Part shown: positions 20,001 to 28,042 of the stretch, piece by piece
Layout: each line of letters opens with the position of its first letter
Numbering within the stretch: the stretch's first letter is position 1
NCBI RefSeq assembly: GCF_014349235.1
Contig: NZ_JACSOH010000020.1
Location: forward strand, 18,416-82,415
DNA length: 64,000 nucleotides
Direction: 5' to 3'
DNA from: Cytophaga sp. FL35
GTDB taxonomy: Bacteria; Bacteroidota; Bacteroidia; Flavobacteriales; Flavobacteriaceae
Position numbers and translations under genes: made by a program
The notes under the pieces: generated by a model
The model's input: only the letters and a program-made list of their open reading frames with translations
The model's database searches: none
What the model was told of the DNA's origin: nothing

Positions 20001-21033
20001 TTTCACGAATGGCGTTTCCGTTAAGTGAGTTCTGGGCTGACTTTGGAAAGTATTTTTTGAATGGCGAATATTGTTTTGATTGGTAGTTGATGCCCCCAAA
20101 ATAGGTTCCGGCCCAAACACCTCCCTCTTTATCTACGGTCAAACTATAGACGGCATTATCGGAAAGGGCATAAGGGTCGTCGTAATTCTTCTTAAGATTA
20201 CTGTATTTCTTGGTTATCAGGTTGAAAATATGCAATCCGGATTCAGTAGCTACCCAAAGTTCGTCATTGCTACGCAGGGCAAAGTCGCGAACATATTGCT
20301 TGCCAGAAGTAAGAAAGCCGATTTCCTGTAGTCTTTCCGAAATAATATCAAATGCAAGCACGCCATGATTTTGAGTGCCCAACAAAATGGTTCGGTCATC
20401 AAGCGAGAAAAGTTCGTTAATGCCAAAAGGGCTACTGGGGCTTGCTTCGACATCTAGGGCATGTCTGGTAAATTTGTTGGTAATCTTATCGTATTTATAT
20501 AAGGTATTTGTTGAACAGGCCCATAACCCATCTTTGGTGTTGATAACATCGGAGGCGTAGAAATTTTCGCTTGCCTCGAACTTAGTACTCTCCTTTTTGT
20601 TGGGGTCATATTTAATAAGACTACTTTCTGCGATGTACCAGAGATTACCATCTGAGTCGCCACTCATATCAATGATCTGGTTGTTCTCGGTACCTTCTAC
20701 AAAATCAAAATTTTCCAGTTTTTCGTTATAGGAAAGAAGCCCGTTATCGGTACCTACCCAAATAGTACCGTTTAATTCAAAAAGACTTTCTACATAGTTG
20801 CTTCGTAAGCTTTTTGGGTCGTCTTCATTTTTTTGAAATAGCCTAAAATTATATCCGTCAAAACGATTTAGGCCACTTTTAGTACCGAACCACAAAAATC
20901 CTTTTTCATCTTGAATAGAGCTGAGAACCGTATTGTGAGAAAGGCCATCTTCAACTTTATAGTGCTCGAAATAAAATTCTTGCCCGCAAAGTATTGAGGC
21001 GTGAAGTAAAAGTAGGGGTAATAAGGTCTTCAT
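17083..21033 (-). CDS. Hybrid two-component system sensor/regulator (HTCS)
   Basis: About 1316 residues from ATG 21033, where a normal signal peptide begins (MKTLLPLLLLHASILCGQ); the frame is open further upstream but lacks a leader there. Domains in order: two-component propeller repeats (about 20-650, many LWIGTxDGG-type units), a Y_Y_Y domain (about 690-760), one transmembrane helix (about 768-790), a HisKA domain with His826 in SHEIRTPL, an HATPase domain, a receiver with Asp1116 in IISDVMMPG and a C-terminal AraC-type HTH. HTCS proteins sense an oligosaccharide in the periplasm and activate the adjacent utilisation genes. It is divergent to GH2/GH43 and close to a susCD set, its likely targets. 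Confidence 0.95.
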   Translation of the reverse strand: MKTLLPLLLLHASILCGQEFYFEHYKVEDGLSHNTVLSSIQDEKGFLWFGTKSGLNRFDGYNFRLFQKNEDDPKSLRSNYVESLFELNGTIWVGTDNGLLSYNEKLENFDFVEGTENNQIIDMSGDSDGNLWYIAESSLIKYDPNKKESTKFEASENFYASDVINTKDGLWACSTNTLYKYDKITNKFTRHALDVEASPSSPFGINELFSLDDRTILLGTQNHGVLAFDIISERLQEIGFLTSGKQYVRDFALRSNDELWVATESGLHIFNLITKKYSNLKKNYDDPYALSDNAVYSLTVDKEGGVWAGTYFGGINYQSKQYSPFKKYFPKSAQNSLNGNAIREITADKYGNLWIGTEDGGLNKYNPKKDSFTNFTSIEKQKDGILAHYNVHGLLPIDNKLWIGMFDNGIDIMDINTNKIIKHYGTDMAHGLRSNFVFAINQTRLGEIFFLSTFGVQTFNPTTDKFELFEGFPDNLHYTSFLEDKSGILWAGTTFDGLYSYNPATGEKEAYRYNSSTQNSISNNHINSIFQDSRNNIWVNTENGLNLFLEETKAFKRYGLKDGFPTNVFYATLEDDSGNLWMSTSNGLVEFNAITGNKKIYSKADGLQSDQFNYMAAHKADDGTMYFGSVNGMVSFNPKNFKKNNYSAPTYITALQIDNQDVFVNQEDSPIEESITSLKKLTLKPSQSSFSLEFAALSFNAPENTEYWYKMDGLNNDWVHLQKDHKVYFTELAPGNYNFFVKSMNSSGVWGMETSGLQIKVLPPFYKSNLAYLLYTLLTLLLIFLSFRTYHQRIKFKNDRKIRQLNSRKEKEIYEAKIEFFTNISHEIRTPLTLIKSPLEKALRRSHEIPGVKENLAIVKRNTNRLLDLVNQLLDFRKTEIERVDLTFVRTNITKLIQSTYERFSEAIRDKEVDFRLNSEDEDIYASVDSEALKKILSNLYGNAIKYADSKVLVDLKRNESTIELTIKNDGDLIPGHLKEKIFEPFYRVSGSENQTGTGIGLALAQSLTEMHGGSLSLDTSDGSLNSFVLKLPINQEKEFMLRPKAVEQEDVEEPIADQPATQSNENTVLLVEDSIELLDFVAKELREDYYVLKATDGEKALKLLHEENIQLIISDVMMPGMNGFTLCKKIKTNLETSHIPVILLTSKSAMSAKMEGLESGADAYIEKPFSVKHLKVHIANLIENRRHVMEHYASSPLAHIRSIASTKTDDTFIKKLDEVIIQNMADPDLNVETLAEIMHMSRSTLYRKIKDISNLSPNELINIARLKKSAELLKTGNYRVFEVAEIVGYNSATSFGRNFQKQFEMSPTEYMNSVD

Positions 21034-21114
21034 TCTCATCAAAATCGGCCGAATATCGTTAAAAGTTAATGAAAAATTCACAACAAAATGTTTCATACAC
21101 CATACGAAACAGTT

Positions 21115-21122
21115 CAAATTTA
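21115..21122 (-). promoter_or_regulatory. Candidate -7 promoter box for the HTCS gene
   Basis: On the minus strand this reads TAAATTTG, a match to the Bacteroidota -7 consensus TAnnTTTG, about 80 bases before ATG 21033. No clear -33 TTTG at the right spacing was found, so it is only a candidate. Confidence 0.35.
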
Positions 21123-21150
21123 ATTATAGGTATCAACATCGGTGATTTTG

Positions 21151-21174
21151 AACAATTTGTACGAAATAAAGAAA
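21151..21174 (+). promoter_or_regulatory. Candidate HTCS operator upstream of GH2
   Basis: AACAATTTGTA followed closely by ATAAAGA. The same eleven bases and the same following word (shifted by one base) recur at 24606 upstream of susC, and a degenerate copy lies at 24656. It sits about 80-100 bases before the GH2 start, in the region shared with the divergent HTCS gene. Confidence 0.4.
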
Positions 21175-21251
21175 CGGGCGTGTATTGCATCTTTTCTTTC
21201 AAATTGGTTTCTTTAGAGAATTGTTGTAAAATAATTCATTTGATAACCGCC

Positions 21252-23084
21252 ATGAGACACTCTATTCTTGCCTTTCAAAATGTGAAAAAACTTATTCTTG
21301 CCATTTTTACTTTGGCTTTTCTAACGACCAATGCGCAATGGAAGCCGGCCGGCGATAAAATTAAAACCAAATGGGCCGAAAGTTTAGATGCAGAAAATGT
21401 TCTTCCTGAATATCCCAGACCGATAATGGAGCGTTCAGAATGGAAAAACTTAAACGGTTTGTGGGATTATAGTATCTTGAAAAAGGGTGCTCCACTTCCT
21501 GAAAGTTTTGATGGAAAAATTTTAGTTCCCTTTGCGGCCGAATCTAGCTTGTCAGGCGTGATGAAAGAAGTAGGGTCATCAAATGAGCTTTGGTACCGAA
21601 CAAAATTCAATATTCCGGATGGGTGGAGCGGACAGAATATCCTGTTACACTTTGGGGCGGTCGATTGGAAAGCTGATATCTGGATTAATGACGTAAAAGT
21701 AGGTTCGCATACGGGCGGTTATACTCCTTTTTCGTTTGATATAACTCCATTCATACAAAGTTCAGAGCAGGTTTTGACCGTGAAAGTTTGGGATCCGACT
21801 GACGAAGGTCCTCAACCTCGCGGCAAACAGGTGAAAAAGCCAGAAGGTATCTGGTATACTCCCGTAACAGGTATTTGGCAAACCGTGTGGATAGAACCTG
21901 TGAATGTAAAGATTATTGTTAGTTTAAAGACAGTTCCTGACATTGATAATAATACGGTAAGCATAAAGGTTGAAACAGAAGGTACCTCTTACGGCGATAT
22001 AGTTGAGATTTTAGCTTTTGATGGTGAAACTGAAATTGCGACCGCAAAGGCAAATGTGGATCAAGAAACTGTTTTAAGTATTCCAAATGCTAAACTGTGG
22101 TCGCCGGAATCTCCCTTTCTCTATGATATACAGGTGAGATTGCATAGCCAAAATAATCAGGTAGACGAGGTCAAAAGCTATTTCGGAATGCGAAAAATAT
22201 CCATGAAAAAAGATGACTACGGTATTGTGCGCATGCAGCTGAACAATAAAGATTACTTTCAATTTGGCCCCTTGGATCAAGGTTGGTGGCCTGATGGTTT
22301 GTATACGGCACCTACCGATGAAGCCCTGAAATATGACATTGTCAAGACCAAAGAACTGGGCTTTAATATGATTAGAAAGCACGTTAAGGTAGAGCCTGCT
22401 AGGTGGTATACCCATTGCGATAGACTCGGTATATTGGTTTGGCAAGATATGCCCAGCGGAGATAAAAGTCCGCAGTGGCAAAATCACAACTATTTCACCG
22501 GTACAGAATTAAAAAGATCTGCAGAATCTGAAGAAATCTATCGTAAGGAATGGAAGGGTGTTATGGATTATCTCTATTCCCAACCTAGTATCGTGGTTTG
22601 GGTTCCTTTTAATGAGGCTTGGGGTCAGTTCAAAACAGAAGAGATAACAGAATGGACAAAGGCTTACGACCAAAGTAGACTTGTCAACTCAGCCAGTGGG
22701 GGTAATTTTTATCGTACAGGTGATATTGTCGACTTACATAATTATCCTGGGCCGGCGATGTACTTGTATGATGCGCAAAGGGTAAATGTCTTAGGTGAGT
22801 ATGGAGGAATCGGCTTGCCCTTAAAAGGCCATTTATGGAAACCGGATAATAATTGGGGATACATAAAGTTCAAGAACTCAAAAGAAACTACCGATGAATA
22901 CATCAAGTATGCGAAAGAGCTCAAGAACTTGGTCAAAGCAGGTTTCTCAGGAGCGGTATATACACAAACGACCGATGTAGAAGGTGAAGTTAATGGTTTT
23001 ATGACCTATGATAGAAAGGTAGACAAAATGAACATCAAAGAAGTCAAGAAAATTAATCAAGAAATCATCGATACCTTAAATTAA
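21252..23084 (+). CDS. GH2-family glycoside hydrolase
   Basis: About 610 residues from ATG 21252, where a signal peptide begins (FQNVKKLILAIFTLAFLTTNAQ); an earlier in-frame ATG at 21069 would overlap the HTCS region and lacks a leader. Domain order is that of GH2: N-terminal sugar-binding jelly roll (about 45-210), immunoglobulin-like domain (about 215-310) and TIM barrel. The acid/base Glu455 lies in VPFNEAWG and the nucleophile candidate Glu516 in VLGEYGG. GH2 enzymes are retaining beta-galactosidases, glucuronidases, mannosidases or relatives; the specificity cannot be named. The protein is short for the family and has no added C-terminal domains. A GH43 gene follows 43 bases downstream. 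Confidence 0.92.
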   Translation: MRHSILAFQNVKKLILAIFTLAFLTTNAQWKPAGDKIKTKWAESLDAENVLPEYPRPIMERSEWKNLNGLWDYSILKKGAPLPESFDGKILVPFAAESSLSGVMKEVGSSNELWYRTKFNIPDGWSGQNILLHFGAVDWKADIWINDVKVGSHTGGYTPFSFDITPFIQSSEQVLTVKVWDPTDEGPQPRGKQVKKPEGIWYTPVTGIWQTVWIEPVNVKIIVSLKTVPDIDNNTVSIKVETEGTSYGDIVEILAFDGETEIATAKANVDQETVLSIPNAKLWSPESPFLYDIQVRLHSQNNQVDEVKSYFGMRKISMKKDDYGIVRMQLNNKDYFQFGPLDQGWWPDGLYTAPTDEALKYDIVKTKELGFNMIRKHVKVEPARWYTHCDRLGILVWQDMPSGDKSPQWQNHNYFTGTELKRSAESEEIYRKEWKGVMDYLYSQPSIVVWVPFNEAWGQFKTEEITEWTKAYDQSRLVNSASGGNFYRTGDIVDLHNYPGPAMYLYDAQRVNVLGEYGGIGLPLKGHLWKPDNNWGYIKFKNSKETTDEYIKYAKELKNLVKAGFSGAVYTQTTDVEGEVNGFMTYDRKVDKMNIKEVKKINQEIIDTLN

Positions 23085-23127
23085 TCCTTTGTTAAACGTA
23101 ACAATCATTTTTTACAACTAGAATCTT

Positions 23128-24234
23128 ATGAGAGAGGTTTTGCCCTTAGTGTTGCTGTTATTGTTTTTCTCTTGTAAGGAAACCGAAAAGGAAACTGCTG
23201 AAAATTCAAATACTGATCTTGTTCAAGAAGATGAACAATCACTCAGCTATTTCACAAACCCGCTATTAGATAGTGGTGCGGATCCTTGGACCATCTATCA
23301 CGAAGGAAATTTTTATTATATAAAATCTGGTGCTAACGCTATTACTTTGATGCGAACCGCAGATATTACTGATTTAAGAAATGCAGAGTCGAAGGTAATT
23401 TGGCGCGCACCTGAAACCGGCGATCATTCAAGAAATATCTGGGCCCCTGAAATTCATAATATTAATGGGCACTGGTACATTTATGTGGCGGCAGATGATG
23501 GCGATAATCGAAATCACCGCATGTTCGTTATAGATAATAGCTCTCCTGACCCGTTCAAAGGTGAGTTTAAAGTAAAGTCTAAACTTAAGACGGACAAAAA
23601 TGATAATTGGGCCATTGATGGAAGTATTTTTGAGCACCAAAACCAACTCTACTTTATTTGGTCTGGGTGGGAAAATCCCAAGGTCGATGGAGGTGAGGAG
23701 ATGCAGAATATTTATATAGCTAAAATGTCTAACCCCTATACGATAAGTTCTGATCGTGTATTGATAAGTACTCCAGAACATGAGTGGGAAAGAAATTGGC
23801 ATTACCCAGGGGTTTGGAAACCGGATGCCCCTGTTTACGTTAATGAAGGACCTCAAATGTTAGCTCATGGAGATAAGGTACATATTGTTTATTCCGCAAG
23901 CGGATGCTGGACTCCCTATTATGCACTTGGCCTTTTGACGATGAATAAGAATGATGATCCTATGGAAAAATCATCATGGTCTAAATCGGAAGACCCTATT
24001 TTTCAACAGGCGAAAGAGAAATCTGTGTTCGGAACTGGACATAACTCCTTTTTCAAAAGCCCGGATGGTACCGAAGACTGGATATTGTACCATGCAAATG
24101 ACACTCCTGTCGATGGTTGCGGGAACAAAAGGTCTCCTAGGGCCCAGAAAATTTCTTGGTCTTCAGATAATATGCCTATTCTTGGCGAGCCTATTGAAAC
24201 CTCTGAGAAATTGGTCAAACCTTCAGGATTATAA
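23128..24234 (+). CDS. GH43-like lipoprotein glycoside hydrolase
   Basis: A 368-residue lipoprotein (lipobox FFSC, Cys16) with a five-bladed GH43 propeller. Candidate catalytic residues follow family order: the base Asp in SGADPWTIYHEG, the pKa-tuning Asp in WAIDGSIFEH and the acid Glu in VNEGPQML. The NIWAPEIHNINGHWYIY and FGTGHNSFFKSPDG blocks are typical. GH43 enzymes are inverting arabinofuranosidases, xylosidases or galactosidases. It follows GH2 by 43 bases and a strong terminator ends the pair, so GH2 and GH43 form a short transcript probably controlled by the divergent HTCS. It is the first of three GH43-like genes in this locus. Confidence 0.9.
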   Translation: MREVLPLVLLLLFFSCKETEKETAENSNTDLVQEDEQSLSYFTNPLLDSGADPWTIYHEGNFYYIKSGANAITLMRTADITDLRNAESKVIWRAPETGDHSRNIWAPEIHNINGHWYIYVAADDGDNRNHRMFVIDNSSPDPFKGEFKVKSKLKTDKNDNWAIDGSIFEHQNQLYFIWSGWENPKVDGGEEMQNIYIAKMSNPYTISSDRVLISTPEHEWERNWHYPGVWKPDAPVYVNEGPQMLAHGDKVHIVYSASGCWTPYYALGLLTMNKNDDPMEKSSWSKSEDPIFQQAKEKSVFGTGHNSFFKSPDGTEDWILYHANDTPVDGCGNKRSPRAQKISWSSDNMPILGEPIETSEKLVKPSGL

Positions 24235-24283
24235 ATAAGAAAATAGTAAGAGTCAAATTTGGATTGTTTAGAGTTTAAGCACG

Positions 24284-24314
24284 ATGCCACCCTTGGATTG
24301 GGGTGGCATTTTTT
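24284..24314 (+). terminator. Rho-independent terminator after the GH2-GH43 pair
   Basis: ATGCCACCC (24284-24292) and GGGTGGCAT (24301-24309) form a perfect 9-bp stem with an eight-base loop, followed by TTTTT. Confidence 0.85.
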
Positions 24315-24882
24315 ATGTACCAGTTCTAACATCTCCTTCTTTGAACTTTCTCAATTTAAACAATACTTCAAGTCAGGTAATTACTTGGATGGATTTGATT
24401 CTTGTCATCCTTTCAGGATAGGAGACTTCTTTAGTCATCTCGCGAGACGTTTTAAACCAACCTGAAATGGCAACTTCAGCACAGATTGTTCTGATTTCAC
24501 TTTTATTGATACGATTTGACTTGTTCCATATGGTTATTAAACCATTTGAAAATCAATTATTTAAATCTTTGTTAATTGATTGGTATACAATCTGTCTCAA
24601 ACCGCAACAATTTGTATCAATAAAGACTCTTCTCTTAACCTTCTCTTAAAATTTGAACGATTTGTATGATAGAATGATACAATCCACAGAGTAATAGGAT
24701 TCTGAATTCATTTTATTTGGTCATTGGCAATTTGTCAATTTTAAAGCTCTATCTCAAATAAATACTCAACTAAAACAACTTAAAATGAAATTATGACACA
24801 AACACCTTTCTCAATTTAAGAATCTATCAATTTACTCAACTAGCAAACTAATCTCTAAGCAATCATTCAAAAATGAGAAACA
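24315..24882. other. Long regulatory gap upstream of susC
   Basis: These 568 bases hold no supported gene; two short frames here have no leader, no family and poor placement. The region contains the candidate HTCS repeats (24606-24674) and an inverted copy of their second half, TTTATTGATAC at 24502-24512. A long AT-rich leader precedes the susC start, as is common for susC genes. No exact TAnnTTTG box was found. Confidence 0.5.
24606..24674 (+). promoter_or_regulatory. Direct-repeat candidate HTCS operator upstream of susC
   Basis: AACAATTTGTATCAATAAAGA at 24606 (21 bases; core AACAATTTGTA) and AACGATTTGTATGATAGAA at 24656 start exactly 50 bp apart, about five helical turns. The core also occurs upstream of GH2 at 21151. 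A dimeric AraC-type HTH such as that of the HTCS could bind such repeats. Binding is inferred. Confidence 0.45.
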
Positions 24883-27800
24883 ATGAAAAAACCAAAGACT
24901 AACATTATCGAGAAGATTCTTGTGTCTGTTTTTCTGGTGTGTGCAGTTATGTACCAAGGATACGGACAAGATGCACCTTCGGTGACGGGTACGGTTACAG
25001 CTGCCAGTGATGGCGCTCCGTTACCAGGGGTTTCGATTATTATTAAAAATACAACTACAGGGGTGACCACTGATTTTGATGGTAATTATACTGTCAATGC
25101 CCCGGCTGATGCAACTTTGATTTTCAGCTATATCGGTTTTCAAAGATTGGAAGTGCCTGTTAATGGTCAGGCAACGGTCGATGTTCAAATGAACGAAGAT
25201 GTTGCCGCCCTTGACGAAGTGGTAGTAACGGGTTACTCTACCCAAGACAAAAAGTCTATTACGGCTGCAATATCTACTGTTACCAGTGAAGATTTAGAGA
25301 ATGTGCACGCAGGTGCATCGGTAAGCTCTGGTCTGGCCGGTAAAATTTCTGGTGTAACGTTTAAAATGCCCGATGGTAGACCTGGTGCTACTGCAACCGT
25401 TCAAATACGTAATATGGGTAACCCTCTTTACATTATAGATGGTATTCAATCTGACGTAGGGCAATTTAATAATATTTCTCCAGGCGATATCGAAAGCATT
25501 TCGGTATTGAAAGATGCTGCTGCTGCTATTTACGGGGTAAGGGCCGCCAACGGGGTTGTGGTTGTAACAACCAAAAGAGGTAAGAAGAACTCTAAAAACG
25601 TTGTGAATGTCAATGCCTATTACGGTGGTCAGAATTGGTCGCGTTTCCCTGATGTTGTGAACGACTCTTATACCTATATGAGCAAAAAGGCCGAAGCGGA
25701 TTTGAACGAGTTTGGTGAGACACAAATTACTCCCGAAGAATTGGAGCGCTATAGAGTTGGTACAGAACCAGGCTATCAGTCGTTCAATTGGAAGGATTTT
25801 ATCATTAAGAAAAATGCACCATTGTACAGTGTAAACGTAAGTACAACAGGGGGTTCTGAAAAAATCAACTACTACATATCTGGAACCCATCTTAAACAGG
25901 AGGCGGTCTTGGGTCCTGAATTTAATTTTGAAAGAACAAATATTCAAAACAACCTCGACGCAAATATTACCGATCGTTTAAAGGTTGGCATGCAAATCAG
26001 CGGTCGTATAGAAACTACCGATAACCCCGGTATTCCAGGGGCCGATGATTATTGGTTGCCAAGGTTCGCCATTTTGCGTAACCGCCCATTTGAGCGTCCT
26101 TATGCTAACGATAACCCTGATTATCTGAATGATATAGGGCATAACGAAACCAACTGGGCGCTGCACAATAAAGAAATTGGAGGTTATTCAACCAACATCT
26201 TAAGAACTATGCAATCGAACTTTAACGGTGAATACCAATTTGGCGGGGTGTTAGAAGGTCTATCGGTGAGAGGTATGTACTCGTACTATATTCAAGATCA
26301 AGTATTGAACGGTCACGAATATACCTATGAAGCATATACCTATGATGCTGAAAATGACGCTTACAACGTGACGGGTGGTAGTACCAACCCATGGCGTGAA
26401 AGAAGAAATCGCAAAATTGTTAAAAATGTCTATCAAGGGCAGGCTCAGTATAAAAAGGCTTTTGGTCGTGAGCAAGAGCACAATGTAGAAGGCCTTTTCT
26501 TAGTAGAAAGACAAGAGGAGCGCGATCAAAACCAATGGATGCGTTCAGTTCCTGAAAACAATATTCTTCCGTTAATGTACTTTGCCAACTTGGTCGAATT
26601 CAATGATTTCGATGGTGAATTAGCCCGAATCGGTTATATAGGTAAGTTCAATTATAACTACAAGCAGAAATATTTCTTGGAGATTTCCGGTCGTCAAGAT
26701 AAGTCTTGGAAGTTTGCCCCATCAAAAAGAACCGGTTTCTTCCCTTCTGGTTCCATCGGTTGGAGGATGACCGAAGAAGATTGGTATGAGACTATCGCTG
26801 GAGAAGATGCTTGGTTGACAGAATTTAAGTTAAGGGCTTCTTACGGTATTTTAGGTGATGATGATATCGGAATCGGTGCTTATGATTATTTGCCAGGTTA
26901 TAACTACAACGTTGGTACTGCCATTTTAAACGGAGAACCTGTAGTAAGTGCCAGAGATAAAGGTCAGATTGTAGATAACCTTACTTGGTTCAAAAGTAAG
27001 ATAACCGATATCGGTATTGATTTCGCTCTATTTGATGGCAAGGTAACAGGTTCTTATGATTGGTTCTACCGTTTACGTACCGGTCTTAGAGGTTTTAAGT
27101 ATGATATACTTATACCAAGTGAATTGGGTTACACCCTTCCTGACGAGAACGTAAATAGTGATTCGCAGGCTGGTTTCGAAGGCGCATTGACCTACAATGA
27201 TAGTTTTGGTGATTTCAATGTTTCGGTTTCCGCCAACGGATCCTATTCAAGAGGAAAATTTATCGAATCCTATAAACCAAGATTTTCTAATTCATGGCAA
27301 GAATACCGAGCTTCAAGTGAAGGCAGGTATAATGATATGCGTTGGGGTTATAATGTAATTGGAGAGTTTCAAACACAAGAGGAAATCAATAACTACACCG
27401 TAGATATTGATGGCCAAGGTAACCGCACGCTTCTTCCAGGTGATTTGATTTATGAAGATATCAATGGTGACGGCCGTATTAATGGTTATGACGAGAAGCC
27501 TATTGGGTATTCGTTCGGTAAACAACCGAATATCAACTTCGGCTTGAACATTAGACTTTCTTATAAAGGTGTCGATATGACAGCAGATTTTTCTGGAGGT
27601 TCTGGCTATTCTTGGATTCAGAACTGGGAAACCCGTTGGGCTTTCCAAAACCAAGGGGCACTTAATAAGATATTCTTGGATAGTTGGTCAAGGCAGGATC
27701 CTGCAAACCCCAACAGTACTTGGGTTCCAGGAAAGTATCCAGCACTTAGATACAATGCAGGTTATCATAGCAATTATAGGGTTTCTACCTATTGGATGCA

Positions 27801-28029
27801 TAATGTAACTTATTTGCGTGCACGTACTTTAGAACTGGGCTATTCTTTACCAAAACCTTGGTTGGATAAAGTCGGTTTTCAAAAGGCTAGATTTTATGTA
27901 AACGGGTACAATCTCTTCTCGTTTGACAATCTTAAGAAATTCGGAATAGACCCAGAGGTAAATGAAGAGAACGGATTGCAGTATCCGCAGAACAAATTTG
28001 TTAACGTAGGGGTTAACCTTTCTATCTAA
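24883..28029 (+). CDS. SusC/RagA-type TonB-dependent outer-membrane transporter
   Basis: A complete 1048-residue SusC. Signal peptide to about residue 29 (MYQGYGQ), carboxypeptidase-regulatory-like domain at about 33-104, TonB box DEVVVTGY at 111-118, plug domain with the family blocks LAGKISGV, PLYIIDGIQS and ISVLKDAAAAIYGVRAANGVVVVTTKRG, and a long beta barrel. The C terminus (VNVGVNLSI) is a final barrel strand without the usual terminal Phe. It imports oligosaccharides with the SusD encoded 13 bases downstream. Repeats upstream match those before GH2, which suggests control by the HTCS at 17-21 kb. Confidence 0.96.
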   Translation: MKKPKTNIIEKILVSVFLVCAVMYQGYGQDAPSVTGTVTAASDGAPLPGVSIIIKNTTTGVTTDFDGNYTVNAPADATLIFSYIGFQRLEVPVNGQATVDVQMNEDVAALDEVVVTGYSTQDKKSITAAISTVTSEDLENVHAGASVSSGLAGKISGVTFKMPDGRPGATATVQIRNMGNPLYIIDGIQSDVGQFNNISPGDIESISVLKDAAAAIYGVRAANGVVVVTTKRGKKNSKNVVNVNAYYGGQNWSRFPDVVNDSYTYMSKKAEADLNEFGETQITPEELERYRVGTEPGYQSFNWKDFIIKKNAPLYSVNVSTTGGSEKINYYISGTHLKQEAVLGPEFNFERTNIQNNLDANITDRLKVGMQISGRIETTDNPGIPGADDYWLPRFAILRNRPFERPYANDNPDYLNDIGHNETNWALHNKEIGGYSTNILRTMQSNFNGEYQFGGVLEGLSVRGMYSYYIQDQVLNGHEYTYEAYTYDAENDAYNVTGGSTNPWRERRNRKIVKNVYQGQAQYKKAFGREQEHNVEGLFLVERQEERDQNQWMRSVPENNILPLMYFANLVEFNDFDGELARIGYIGKFNYNYKQKYFLEISGRQDKSWKFAPSKRTGFFPSGSIGWRMTEEDWYETIAGEDAWLTEFKLRASYGILGDDDIGIGAYDYLPGYNYNVGTAILNGEPVVSARDKGQIVDNLTWFKSKITDIGIDFALFDGKVTGSYDWFYRLRTGLRGFKYDILIPSELGYTLPDENVNSDSQAGFEGALTYNDSFGDFNVSVSANGSYSRGKFIESYKPRFSNSWQEYRASSEGRYNDMRWGYNVIGEFQTQEEINNYTVDIDGQGNRTLLPGDLIYEDINGDGRINGYDEKPIGYSFGKQPNINFGLNIRLSYKGVDMTADFSGGSGYSWIQNWETRWAFQNQGALNKIFLDSWSRQDPANPNSTWVPGKYPALRYNAGYHSNYRVSTYWMHNVTYLRARTLELGYSLPKPWLDKVGFQKARFYVNGYNLFSFDNLKKFGIDPEVNEENGLQYPQNKFVNVGVNLSI

Positions 28030-28042
28030 AATTGATCGAAAA

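Noticed and set aside
21034..21251. Longer N termini for the HTCS gene (start 21117) and the GH2 gene (start 21069)
   Set aside because: The two extensions overlap each other on opposite strands and neither has a leader; each protein has a normal signal peptide starting at 21033 and 21252.
24259..24649. Two plus-strand frames (68 and 60 codons) between GH43 and susC
   Set aside because: The first runs through the terminator hairpin and both lack a ribosome site, leader or family similarity; the region is better explained as regulatory.
25294..25947. A 217-codon minus-strand frame opposite susC
   Set aside because: It lies wholly opposite the conserved plug region of SusC; the composition is typical of a shadow frame.
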